A DNA stretch of 64,000 nucleotides from Rheinheimera salexigens (GTDB lineage: Bacteria; Pseudomonadota; Gammaproteobacteria; Enterobacterales; Alteromonadaceae): assembly GCF_001752395.1 (NCBI RefSeq), contig NZ_MKEK01000001.1:715244-779243 (forward strand), given 5' to 3'. The notes under the pieces are model-generated. The model made no database searches. It was not told where the DNA came from and was given only the letters and a program-made list of their open reading frames with translations. The position numbers and the translations under genes are program-made. Each line of letters opens with the position of its first letter. The first letter of the stretch is position 1. This document shows positions 27,913 through 36,661 of this stretch, one piece after another.

Positions 27913-28004
27913 ATTGGTACTAGATAATTTTTAATGCTCATTTTACACTGACCCAATCTAGTGCAGTCGGCAGCAAAATTAACATAAGCTTAGTCTGCAG
28001 CCTA

Positions 28005-28014
28005 CTGTTAACAG
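28005..28014. promoter_or_regulatory. 10-bp palindrome upstream of nagB, possible operator
   Basis: CTGTTAACAG is a perfect palindrome 85 bases before the nagB start. It could be a repressor site for the nag genes. The assignment is weak because no second copy was found before nagA or nagP. Confidence 0.25.
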
Positions 28015-28098
28015 GCGCAGTTAGCGTAGCAGCATAAACGATGCTTTAACCGCAACTATTTACGAACCATAACTAAACTATACAAGGTAATATAGCGA

Positions 28099-29100
28099 AT
28101 GAATCACAGCAGTATTATGGCAATAGAAGCGAGAGAAGCGCCCAGTCGTATTGCAGAACAACTTGCCGCAAATATGGAAAAAGTTCAGCAAGTGGTTGCT
28201 GTTATCGCCGCTAGAAAACCAAAGTTTGTCTATATGGTCGGTCGTGGTTCGTCAGATCATGCTGGCGTGTTCGCTAAATACTTAATTGAAATTGAAATTG
28301 GCTTACCGGTAATGTCTGCCGCGCCTTCTATCGCCAGCATTTATCATAAGTCTTTGCAGTTATCTGACGCCTTAGTCATTGTTATTTCCCAGTCGGGTCG
28401 CAGCCCTGATATTTTAGCCCAAGTTGAAATGGCTAAAAAAAGTGGTGCTTTAGTGTTAGCACTGGTTAATGATATTAGTTCACCCTTAGCCGAAATGGCC
28501 GATTACAGCTTACCGCTTAATGTTGGCGAAGAAAAAGCCGTGGCAGCAACCAAAAGCTATTTGGCTACCCTTAGCGCTATTTTGCACTTAGTTGCGGTGT
28601 GGTCTGCTAAACCTGAGCTATTGACAGCAGTGCAGCAATTACCAGCATTAATGCAGCAAGCGGTTGATTTACCCATGCAGTTAAACACCTCAGCACTGAA
28701 GAATGTTAAGCATTTAGTGGTGTTGGGTCGTGGCCTAGGCTATGCCATCTCACGTGAAATCGCTTTAAAATTAAAAGAAGTGTGCGGTATTCATGCTGAA
28801 GCTTTTTCCAGTGCCGAGTTTTTGCATGGCCCAGTAACGTTAGTCAAAGATAATTTTACCATTATTGATATCAGTATTAATGATGAATCTATAGCAGCCC
28901 ATAATCAGCAAATTGCCGATGTTACCCGCCGTGGCGCTGCGGTATTACAATTACATCATCAACCTATTATCGCACCAGCACGGTTACTACCGTTACTAGT
29001 ATTACAACGCTTTTACTTAGATGTTGAAGTGGTTGCGCGTGATTTAGGCATTAACCCCGATGCACCGGTGGGCTTAAATAAAGTGACAAAAACAATGTAG
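28099..29100 (+). CDS. nagB-II: Glucosamine-6-phosphate deaminase, SIS type
   Basis: The 333-residue protein has two SIS sugar-isomerase domains: the first with VYMVGRGSSDHAGVFAKY near residue 48 and VISQSGRSPD near 98, the second with VVLGRGLGYAISREIALKLKE after 205 and SAEFLHGPV. It is not the classic NagB fold but the alternative GlmS-C-like enzyme that converts glucosamine-6-phosphate to fructose-6-phosphate and ammonia; the glutaminase domain of GlmS is absent. The position before nagA and nagP supports that role. The SD AAGGTAA lies eight bases before ATG. Confidence 0.9.
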   Translation: MNHSSIMAIEAREAPSRIAEQLAANMEKVQQVVAVIAARKPKFVYMVGRGSSDHAGVFAKYLIEIEIGLPVMSAAPSIASIYHKSLQLSDALVIVISQSGRSPDILAQVEMAKKSGALVLALVNDISSPLAEMADYSLPLNVGEEKAVAATKSYLATLSAILHLVAVWSAKPELLTAVQQLPALMQQAVDLPMQLNTSALKNVKHLVVLGRGLGYAISREIALKLKEVCGIHAEAFSSAEFLHGPVTLVKDNFTIIDISINDESIAAHNQQIADVTRRGAAVLQLHHQPIIAPARLLPLLVLQRFYLDVEVVARDLGINPDAPVGLNKVTKTM

Positions 29101-29264
29101 CTTAAGCGCTTTAAATAAAATGTAGCTAAAGCTCTTTTAGTAAATAGCCAGCACATCAAACCGTATCGAAAAACAGTAGCAATGGCTAAGTAGACAAACT
29201 CTAGTAGCAAACCTACTAGTAGTAAAAATTAGCAACCAAGCATTCAAGTGACAACGAGGCCGTT

Positions 29265-30386
29265 ATGACGCAGCAAATTAGTGTAAGCAGATTGTTTGAT
29301 GGTGAACATTGGCTGGAAAATATTACTGTAACCATTGCCAATGGTAAAATCCAAGCAATTACGCCGGCTAAGGGTGAAGTCTCTGCCGCATCATTAGTGC
29401 CTGGTTTTATTGATATTCAAGTCAATGGTGGCGGTGGGGCGTTATTTAATACTGCGCCTACTGCGCAAACATTAGCCACTATGGTCCAAGCCCATGCTCA
29501 ATTTGGTACCACGGCATTGTTACCTACAGTGATCACCGACAGTATCCAAGTGATGCAACAAGCCGCTGATACTATTGCTCAAGCTATCGCGGCTAATCAG
29601 CCAGGAGTTCTGGGTGTGCACTTTGAAGGGCCACATTTATCGGTGGCGAAAAAAGGCGTACATTCTGAGCAATATATTCGGCCAATTTCGGCTGCTGAAT
29701 TAGCTATTTATAGCCGAACCGATTTAGGTATTAAATTGCTAACCGTCGCCCCTGAAGCTATTAGCGCTCAGCAGGTTTCCGAGCTAGTAGCGTTAGGTGT
29801 CATTGTTTGCCTAGGCCATTCTAATGCCGATGTAGCTACCGTTCAGGCAGCTTTAGCTGCTGGCGCTACGGGTTTTACCCATTTATATAATGCCATGTCG
29901 GGTTTGAACTCGCGTGCCCCAGGTATGGTTGGCGCAGCATTGGCGGATGCCGATAGTTGGTGCGGTATTATTTTAGATGGTTACCATTTGCACCCTGTTG
30001 CCGCCAAAGTAGCCTTAGCGGCTAAAGCGCCAGGTAAATTAATCCTAGTGACTGATGCCATGTCTCCGGTTGGCACCACTGACACTGAGTTTGCATTTTT
30101 TGATGGTGTAGTCAGTCGCGAAGGTAATAAGCTTACCAACCAGCAAGGCCAGCTAGCGGGGTCAGTGTTAGATATGATCTCAGCAGTAAACTACGCCATT
30201 AATGAACTGGCATTGCCAACAGCAGAAGCCCTCAGAATGGCGTCGTTATATCCAGCGCAATTTATTAAAAGTAAGCAGCATGGCCGAATTGAAGTCGGCT
30301 ACCGCGCGGATTTATTGTTACTTGATCAACAACATCAGGTACAAACTAACTGGATTGGCGGTAACGTAGTTTATCAGCGTCAATAG
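29265..30386 (+). CDS. nagA: N-acetylglucosamine-6-phosphate deacetylase
   Basis: The 373-residue amidohydrolase shows PGFIDIQVNGGGGALFN near residue 45, the metal-site Glu in GVHFEGPHL (about 125), His residues in CLGHSNAD and FTHLYNAMS (about 185-210), and the catalytic Asp in LVTDAMSPVG (about 265). It removes acetate from GlcNAc-6-phosphate in the cytoplasm, feeding nagB-II. It lies 164 bases after nagB and 134 before nagP on the same strand. CGAGG upstream of ATG is a possible SD. Confidence 0.94.
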   Translation: MTQQISVSRLFDGEHWLENITVTIANGKIQAITPAKGEVSAASLVPGFIDIQVNGGGGALFNTAPTAQTLATMVQAHAQFGTTALLPTVITDSIQVMQQAADTIAQAIAANQPGVLGVHFEGPHLSVAKKGVHSEQYIRPISAAELAIYSRTDLGIKLLTVAPEAISAQQVSELVALGVIVCLGHSNADVATVQAALAAGATGFTHLYNAMSGLNSRAPGMVGAALADADSWCGIILDGYHLHPVAAKVALAAKAPGKLILVTDAMSPVGTTDTEFAFFDGVVSREGNKLTNQQGQLAGSVLDMISAVNYAINELALPTAEALRMASLYPAQFIKSKQHGRIEVGYRADLLLLDQQHQVQTNWIGGNVVYQRQ

Positions 30387-30520
30387 CGTTTAGTTGCGGT
30401 ATCAATAGCAACGATAAAGCTATTCATGTACAGATATAAAATAACAAATACCGTCATTTACAACGAATATAGTTATTAAAAAATGAATACAGCAGATAAA
30501 AATAACAACAAGGATGCAGT

Positions 30521-31819
30521 ATGACAACGGCAACAAATAAAGCCCAGCCCAGTAGCGTGTTCCCGATGGTCATCGTGGCAATGTTATTTTTTGTACTTGG
30601 TTTTGCCACTTGGCTTAATGGCTCGTTAATGCCCTATTTAAAGCAGATGCTGCTGTTAACACCTGTCCAAGCGTCGTTAGTGGTATTTTCTTTTTATATC
30701 GCCGTCACGTTTACGGCGCTACCGTCGGCTTGGTTAATTCGTAAGGTTGGCTACAAAAATGGTATGGCGTTAGGCATGGCAGTGATGATGCTAGCGGGCT
30801 TGCTTTATATACCGGCAGCCAAAACTCAAATGTTCTCACTGTTTTTATTAGCGCAACTGGTTATAGGTGCTGGGCAAACTTTACTGCAAACGGCAGTCAA
30901 CCCTTATGTGGTAAAAATAGGCCCAGAGCATACCGCTGCAGTGCGGGTGAGCATCATGGGTATTCTTAATAAGCTGGCGGGTGTAGTAGCACCTATTGTT
31001 TTCACTGCATTAATTTTAAATAGTTTTGCTGATACCACAGATGCGGCGGCATTAACTTCAGTACAAATTGACGCTATGGCCAATGGCTTAGTGCTGCCTT
31101 ATTTAGGTTTAGCCATATTTTTAGGCTTATTAGCGGTTGCGGTTAAGTTTTCGCCTTTACCTGAGTTAGAAAAAGAAGCCGATAATGCCAGCAGTACCGG
31201 TTTAATTAAAGCGGCTTTAACGCGGCCGAATTTAAGTTTTGGTATTATTGCTTTATTTTTATATGTCGCGGTAGAAGTCATAGCGGCAGACACTATCGGT
31301 TTATATGCGCTGTCGTTAGGGGTGAAAAGCTATAGCGTGATGACATCCTATACTATGGCTTTAATGGTGCTGGGCTATATTTTGGGCATTATTATGATCC
31401 CGCGTTTATTATCGCAACAAGCAGCGTTAGCGGTATCGGCCATGCTAGGGGTGGTATTAACCCTAGTGATTGTTAGTGATAGCCCAGATTCATATTGGTT
31501 AGCGGAACATTTGTTAGTGCCATTTGGTGGCGCTATGTTGCCAGATACTTTGCTGTTAATTGCGGTGTTAGGTTTAGCTAATGCGATAGTGTGGCCTGCA
31601 GTATGGCCGTTAGCATTATCTGGATTGGGGCCATTAACTAGCACTGGCTCTGCATTATTAATTATGGGTATAGCGGGTGGGGCTTTTGGTCCTTTAGCCT
31701 GGAGTGTGGCCAGTGGCAGCCTTGGTCAGCAAGGCGCTTATATTGTTATGCTACCTTGCTATTTGTTTATCTTATTCTATGCGCTAAAAGGCCATAAAAT
31801 GCGTAGTTGGCGCAGCTAA
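30521..31819 (+). CDS. nagP: N-acetylglucosamine permease, major facilitator family
   Basis: The 432-residue transporter has 12 hydrophobic helices and the sugar:proton FucP-like pattern (FFVLGFATWLNGSLMPYLK near the N-terminus, GAGQTLLQTAVNPYV near residue 115). Members next to nagA/nagB in marine gammaproteobacteria import GlcNAc (NagP). A GlcNAc kinase and a NagR regulator would be needed but are not in the window. SD AAGGAT lies eight bases before ATG. The gene is convergent with coaD, ten bases away; AGGGTTAACCCT spans the junction but no T-run follows. Confidence 0.9.
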   Translation: MTTATNKAQPSSVFPMVIVAMLFFVLGFATWLNGSLMPYLKQMLLLTPVQASLVVFSFYIAVTFTALPSAWLIRKVGYKNGMALGMAVMMLAGLLYIPAAKTQMFSLFLLAQLVIGAGQTLLQTAVNPYVVKIGPEHTAAVRVSIMGILNKLAGVVAPIVFTALILNSFADTTDAAALTSVQIDAMANGLVLPYLGLAIFLGLLAVAVKFSPLPELEKEADNASSTGLIKAALTRPNLSFGIIALFLYVAVEVIAADTIGLYALSLGVKSYSVMTSYTMALMVLGYILGIIMIPRLLSQQAALAVSAMLGVVLTLVIVSDSPDSYWLAEHLLVPFGGAMLPDTLLLIAVLGLANAIVWPAVWPLALSGLGPLTSTGSALLIMGIAGGAFGPLAWSVASGSLGQQGAYIVMLPCYLFILFYALKGHKMRSWRS

Positions 31820-31829
31820 AGTAAAAGGG

Positions 31830-32327
31830 TTAACCCTGATCTTGTAGTTGTTGAAATCGTGTTTTTAGCGCGATTTCAACATGCGCTGGCACAAAACTAG
31901 ACACGTCACCATTGTGGCGACACACTTCTTTAACTAACGTAGAAGAAATAAAGGTGTTTTTTTCTGACGGTGTCATAAATAAACTATCTAAGGTCGGGTT
32001 CAGTTGCCGGTTCATACTGGCTAGTTGAAATTCATATTCAAAATCAGCAACCGCTCTTACACCGCGCAATAATACTTGGGCATGCTGCTCGTGAGCAAAT
32101 TGGGCTAATAAACCAGAAAAGCCAATTACCGAGACATTTTTTATGCCCGCAAATTCTTGCCTAGCTAATGCTACGCGTTCTTCTAAGCTAAATAGCGGTT
32201 GTTTACTAGGGTTAGAGGCTACGCCAACAATAACTTGATCAAACATGCGTGACGCACGTTGCACTATATCAGCATGGCCATTAGTAAGTGGATCAAAGGT
32301 GCCTGGATAAATTGCTTTTATATTCAT
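31830..32327 (-). CDS. coaD: Phosphopantetheine adenylyltransferase
   Basis: The 165-residue enzyme matches CoaD throughout: the nucleotidyltransferase HxGH motif in [34 protein letters not shown], and the ISSTLVKEV motif. It transfers AMP to 4'-phosphopantetheine in coenzyme A synthesis. This housekeeping gene stands alone between the nag genes and a divergent TetR regulator. Confidence 0.97.
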   Translation of the reverse strand: MNIKAIYPGTFDPLTNGHADIVQRASRMFDQVIVGVASNPSKQPLFSLEERVALARQEFAGIKNVSVIGFSGLLAQFAHEQHAQVLLRGVRAVADFEYEFQLASMNRQLNPTLDSLFMTPSEKNTFISSTLVKEVCRHNGDVSSFVPAHVEIALKTRFQQLQDQG

Positions 32328-32444
32328 GAGGTTTCGCTTTTTCCTTCACGCTTTAGCACCAGCTTTGTTCTGCTACTAGAGTTTATAGTCTATTTGGCGT
32401 TACTATAGCAAATAACCAATATAATAAGTAAGCCTGATTAGTTG

Positions 32445-33101
32445 ATGGAAAAAAAGTTGAGAACCAAAGATAAAATTTTGCAAGCTAGCATTGAATTATT
32501 CAATCAAGTTGGTGAGCGCCAAGTAACAACCAATCATATCGCGGCTCATCTTGGTATTAGCCCAGGTAATCTGTATTACCACTTTAGGAATAAAGAGGAT
32601 ATTGTTCGGCATATTTTTAAAGAATACGCCAAGCTATTAGAGAACCGTATTCAGCCACCGCAACCCGATCAATCGGCATTAGATGCTTTGGCTTCGTATT
32701 TAGACGTGGTATTTGAGTTAATGTGGCGGTTTCACTTCTTTTATGCCAATTTACCCGACATTTTGGCTCGAGATCCCGGATTACAGCAAGATTATATGCG
32801 AGTGCAGCAAGGCGTGCTGGAAAGAGTAACCTTAGTATTAACCGCGCTTAAAAAATCCGATGTTATTGCCATAGAAGACGCGGACATTGTTAATTTAGCT
32901 CACAGCATTAAATTATTGGTCACGTTTTGGATTAGCTATTTAAAAACTCAAGCGCCCGATAAGCCGATAGATCAAGCCAGTGTTTACCAAGGGGTGTTAA
33001 AAGTCATTTTATTATTTAAACCTTATGCTACACCTTCAGCACTGAATCAAATTCAACGTTTACAGCAACACTATGCAGTGTTGGCCGGTAAGCTGATATA
33101 G
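32445..33101 (+). CDS. TetR/AcrR family transcriptional regulator
   Basis: The 218-residue protein has an N-terminal TetR helix-turn-helix (KDKILQASIELFNQVG, TTNHIAAHLGISPGNLYYHF, KEDIVRHIF) and an all-helical ligand domain. ATG 32445 is chosen over the TTG at 32442. The ligand is unknown. It precedes kbl by 134 bases on the same strand, but there is no sign that it controls threonine degradation. Confidence 0.9.
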   Translation: MEKKLRTKDKILQASIELFNQVGERQVTTNHIAAHLGISPGNLYYHFRNKEDIVRHIFKEYAKLLENRIQPPQPDQSALDALASYLDVVFELMWRFHFFYANLPDILARDPGLQQDYMRVQQGVLERVTLVLTALKKSDVIAIEDADIVNLAHSIKLLVTFWISYLKTQAPDKPIDQASVYQGVLKVILLFKPYATPSALNQIQRLQQHYAVLAGKLI

Positions 33102-33235
33102 TTATTGTAAGTTTATGTTTACGCTTATATGCCGAAAGCGCCAAGCAGAGGCTTAAAAAGCACTGCAGTAGTTGGCTATAAACATTACAATGGCTTATTG
33201 AATTATTCCCCGTTATTTTCGCATCAGGAGGCGTT

Positions 33236-34432
33236 ATGCGCAGCAATCATTTTCTGCAACATATCCAACAACAAATAGATGAAGTAAAAGCAGAAGGCTT
33301 ATATAAAGCGGAGCGGATTATTACGTCTCAGCAACAAGCCAATGTTACTGTAGGTGGCGAGCAAGTTTTAAACTTTTGTGCTAACAACTATTTGGGTTTA
33401 GCTAATCACCCTGACTTAATTAGCGCAGCTCAGGAAGGCTTATCTAGCCATGGATTTGGTGTGGCCTCAGTGCGCTTTATTTGTGGTACCCAAGATATTC
33501 ATAAAACCTTAGAGCAAAAGCTTAGTGCTTTCTTAGGCACAGAAGATACTATTTTATACTCGTCTTGCTTTGATGCTAATACCGGTTTATTTGAAACTTT
33601 ATTAGGGGCAGAAGACGCTATTATCTCTGACGCGTTAAATCATGCTTCTATTATTGATGGTGTGCGTTTATGTAAAGCTAAGCGTTACCGTTATGCTAAT
33701 AATGATATGACCGAGCTAGAAGCGCAATTAAAGCAAGCGGTTGCCGATGGTGCCCGCTTTAAGCTAATTGCTACTGATGGTGTTTTTTCTATGGATGGCG
33801 TTATCGCCGACTTAAAAGCCATTTGTGATTTAGCCGATAAATACGATGCCATGGTGATGGTAGATGACAGCCATGCGGTTGGTTTTGTTGGCGAAGAAGG
33901 CCGCGGAACCCATGAGTACTGCGACGTAATGGACCGGGTAGATCTTATCACCGGCACTTTAGGTAAAGCCTTAGGTGGTGCGTCAGGTGGTTATACTTCA
34001 GGTAAAAAAGAAGTGGTTGAGTGGTTACGTCAGCGCTCACGGCCGTATTTGTTTTCTAACTCATTAGCGCCGTCAATTGTGGCTGCGTCAATTAGCGTAT
34101 TAGAAAAGTTGCAGCAAGGTGGCGAGCTAAGAGCTAAATTATGGCAAAACGCCAATTATTTCCGGGAGCAAATGACTGCCGCTGGCTTTAATTTAGCCGG
34201 TAAAGATCATGCCATTATTCCAGTAATGTTAGGCGACGCTAAAGTAGCAGCAGAAATGTCGAAGCGCATGCTAGCTGAAGGTATTTATGTTGTTGGTTTC
34301 TCTTTCCCTGTAGTGCCAAAAGGCCAAGCTCGGATTAGAACTCAAATTTCAGCCGCGCATACCACAGCACAATTAGACAAAGCCATTGCCGCATTTATTC
34401 GCATTGGTAAAGATATGGGCGTTATCGCATAG
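33236..34432 (+). CDS. kbl: Glycine C-acetyltransferase (2-amino-3-ketobutyrate CoA ligase)
   Basis: The 398-residue PLP enzyme carries the alpha-oxoamine synthase marks: [13 protein letters not shown], the [16 protein letters not shown] loop, [12 protein letters not shown] and the PLP Lys in [14 protein letters not shown]. It splits 2-amino-3-ketobutyrate with CoA into glycine and acetyl-CoA, the second step of threonine catabolism. The SD AGGAGG is strong. tdh follows after 83 bases with no terminator, so they form an operon. Confidence 0.97.
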   Translation: MRSNHFLQHIQQQIDEVKAEGLYKAERIITSQQQANVTVGGEQVLNFCANNYLGLANHPDLISAAQEGLSSHGFGVASVRFICGTQDIHKTLEQKLSAFLGTEDTILYSSCFDANTGLFETLLGAEDAIISDALNHASIIDGVRLCKAKRYRYANNDMTELEAQLKQAVADGARFKLIATDGVFSMDGVIADLKAICDLADKYDAMVMVDDSHAVGFVGEEGRGTHEYCDVMDRVDLITGTLGKALGGASGGYTSGKKEVVEWLRQRSRPYLFSNSLAPSIVAASISVLEKLQQGGELRAKLWQNANYFREQMTAAGFNLAGKDHAIIPVMLGDAKVAAEMSKRMLAEGIYVVGFSFPVVPKGQARIRTQISAAHTTAQLDKAIAAFIRIGKDMGVIA

Positions 34433-34515
34433 CGCTCAGCCGGCACTAGCGAGTATTAAACCCCAATTAGGTAACAGTTAAGAATAACTAAGCTACAGCT
34501 ACGCGAGAGCTATAA

Positions 34516-35541
34516 ATGAAAGCATTAGCAAAATTAAAAGCAGAACCTGGTATTTGGCAAACCGAAGTTGATAAGCCTGAAGTCGGTCCGAATGATGTGC
34601 TTATCCGGATAAAAAAGACCGCTATTTGTGGTACTGATGTCCATATCTATAAGTGGGATGATTGGGCAAAAGCCACTATTCCTCATGGTATGGTGGTTGG
34701 TCATGAGTATGTCGGTGTTATTGAAGGCATGGGTTCAGAAGTTAAAGGCTTTACAGTTGGCGATAGAGTGTCTGGCGAAGGTCATATTACCTGTGGTCAT
34801 TGCCGCAACTGTCGTGCCGGTCGGGTGCACTTATGCCGCAATACCTTTGGTGTGGGTGTAAACCGTGCCGGTGCTTTTGCCGAGTATTTAGTCATCCCAG
34901 CGTATAACGCTTTTAAAATAGCCGATAATATTCCAGATAATATCGCCGCTATTTTCGATCCTTTCGGTAATGCCGTTCATACTGCGTTATCGTTTGACTT
35001 AGTTGGTGAAGATGTCTTGATTACCGGTGCTGGGCCTATTGGGATTATGGCTGCAGCAGTCGCGCGTCATGTAGGTGCACGCCATGTCGTTATTACCGAT
35101 GTTAACCCGTATCGCTTAGAGCTGGCTTTAAAAATGGGCGCTACACGTGCGGTTGATGTTAGTAAGCAAGACCTAAAACAGATTATGAAAGAACTCGGCA
35201 TGACCGAAGGCTTTGATGTTGGTTTAGAAATGTCTGGCGTACCAGCCGCTTTTAATAGCATGCTGGATACCATTAATCATGGCGGCAAAATTGCTATGTT
35301 AGGTATTCCACCCAGTGATATGGCAGTGGATTGGAATAAAGTCATTTTTAAAGGCCTAGTAATTAAAGGCATATATGGCCGTGAAATGTTTGAAACTTGG
35401 TACAAAATGGCCAGTTTAATTCAATCAGGTTTAGACTTAACACCGATGATCACCCATGTCATGCCGGTGGATCAATTTCAGCAAGGCTTTGACATTATGT
35501 GCTCAGGTCAGTCAGGAAAAGTTATATTAGATTGGTCTTAA
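34516..35541 (+). CDS. tdh: L-threonine 3-dehydrogenase
   Basis: The 341-residue medium-chain dehydrogenase has the catalytic zinc ligands Cys38 (AICGTD) and His/Glu in VVGHEYVG, the structural zinc Cys cluster [15 protein letters not shown], and the NAD-binding [10 protein letters not shown]. It oxidises threonine to 2-amino-3-ketobutyrate, the Kbl substrate. It ends the kbl-tdh operon in front of a strong terminator. Confidence 0.97.
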   Translation: MKALAKLKAEPGIWQTEVDKPEVGPNDVLIRIKKTAICGTDVHIYKWDDWAKATIPHGMVVGHEYVGVIEGMGSEVKGFTVGDRVSGEGHITCGHCRNCRAGRVHLCRNTFGVGVNRAGAFAEYLVIPAYNAFKIADNIPDNIAAIFDPFGNAVHTALSFDLVGEDVLITGAGPIGIMAAAVARHVGARHVVITDVNPYRLELALKMGATRAVDVSKQDLKQIMKELGMTEGFDVGLEMSGVPAAFNSMLDTINHGGKIAMLGIPPSDMAVDWNKVIFKGLVIKGIYGREMFETWYKMASLIQSGLDLTPMITHVMPVDQFQQGFDIMCSGQSGKVILDWS

Positions 35542-35556
35542 TCTGCACTGTTCAAT

Positions 35557-35584
35557 AAAAAAGCGAACCTCGGTTCGCTTTTTT
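35557..35584 (+). terminator. Terminator of kbl-tdh
   Basis: AAAAAAGCGAAC, loop CTCG, GTTCGCTTTTTT: a perfect 12-bp hairpin with a T-run, 15 bases after the tdh stop. Confidence 0.95.
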
Positions 35585-35765
35585 ATTGTCCGTTATTTAA
35601 ACACTAATTTTTAAAATAGCATCAAAATAACGAAAGTTATGAGTTTAAATTTTTAACTCTATGTATTTATTCACTATTAAATTTATGGTTCGTTTCATGC
35701 AATACCCTGCTAGTGCAGGCTAACTGCACATAAAACCATTAATAATAAATACTAGAGGTTTAGCC

Positions 35766-36269
35766 ATGATTAAAAAGTCTATTTTTATCCTGATGCTGGC
35801 ATTATTTAGTTTCTCATTAATGCCACAAAGCGCCCAAGCCGGGCCAATTTTAACCCAAGAACTACTTATTGAAGATCCTACAGGCCCTATTCCTATTGGT
35901 TGGTTATCAATAGATTTAGACGATATTGTTGCTGGAGAGGTAATGCAATGGAACACCTTTACCTTGTTTGGTTTCGATATTGGCACTAGTTTTGGATTCT
36001 TTGCCGATTACGACCCGTCAAATTTAGCTGCTGGTTTTACTTTTTTAAGTTTTGATGTCAATGATGTAACAGACACTTTTGCCTTCCAGGGCTTTTGGGA
36101 TATCGACTTTGCACCAGGGTTTATTGACGTATTTACTGCTGACGACGGTGATCTATTAATTTCTGAATCACTAGTGCTAGGTCCGGCGTCATTGGTTTCT
36201 GAGCCAGCAACGGCATTCTTATTCTTAATGGCAGCAGGCGGTTTACTATTACGTCGTCGTCGTTCTTAA
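35766..36269 (+). CDS. Small exported PEP-CTERM protein
   Basis: The 167-residue protein has a signal peptide ending AQA, an acidic middle with many Asp and Phe, and a C-terminal sorting signal: SEPAT, a hydrophobic helix (FLFLMAAGGLLL) and RRRRS. This is the PEP-CTERM pattern recognised by exosortase, with VSEP in place of the usual VPEP. Such proteins are cut and attached or released at the cell surface, often in exopolysaccharide or biofilm systems. No exosortase or polysaccharide cluster is in the window. Its mature function is not known. Confidence 0.85.
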   Translation: MIKKSIFILMLALFSFSLMPQSAQAGPILTQELLIEDPTGPIPIGWLSIDLDDIVAGEVMQWNTFTLFGFDIGTSFGFFADYDPSNLAAGFTFLSFDVNDVTDTFAFQGFWDIDFAPGFIDVFTADDGDLLISESLVLGPASLVSEPATAFLFLMAAGGLLLRRRRS

Positions 36270-36661
36270 GTGTCGCCGTTTTAAACATAACTGTCAGGTT
36301 TTTATGCAGTTAGGTTATAGCGTTTAAGCTTTGCGAAAACGAAATTATAACCGCTAAAGCTGCAGGTATGAGGTTTTAAGCTTTGATGTTAAATATTTGT
36401 ATCTAATGTTGGTGTCTGATTTTTATACAGAAATTTTTGTAAAAATTACTACGAAAATTAAAGTTAGATAAAACACTTAACTCAGTGAGCTGAGCTCATA
36501 ACCAAGCAGTTAGTTAGAAAATTTGTTTAAAAATATAGTTAGATAAAAAAAATATCGCTGTTTGCAAATAGCGTGATTATCGCGGTAGTGGATATAGCCT
36601 TTAATCACCAAGTAGTAATGTCTGCATTGCAGCGCATAACAATCATTATTTGGAGATACCC
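36270..36661 (+). other. Intergenic region before the subtilase gene
   Basis: This 390-base gap has no credible gene. It contains a nested inverted repeat at 36313-36352 (GGTTATA with TATAACC, and CGTTT with AAACG inside), possibly a weak terminator for the PEP-CTERM gene, and then an A/T-rich stretch that should hold the subtilase promoter. SD GGAG is at 36652-36655. Confidence 0.5.

Noticed and set aside
29201..29219. CTAGTAG and CTACTAG inverted repeat before nagA
   Set aside because: Only seven bases per arm, unlike the palindrome before nagB, so not offered as a shared operator.
31826..31837. AGGGTTAACCCT palindrome at the nagP-coaD junction
   Set aside because: No T-run and it overlaps the coaD stop codon; likely chance.
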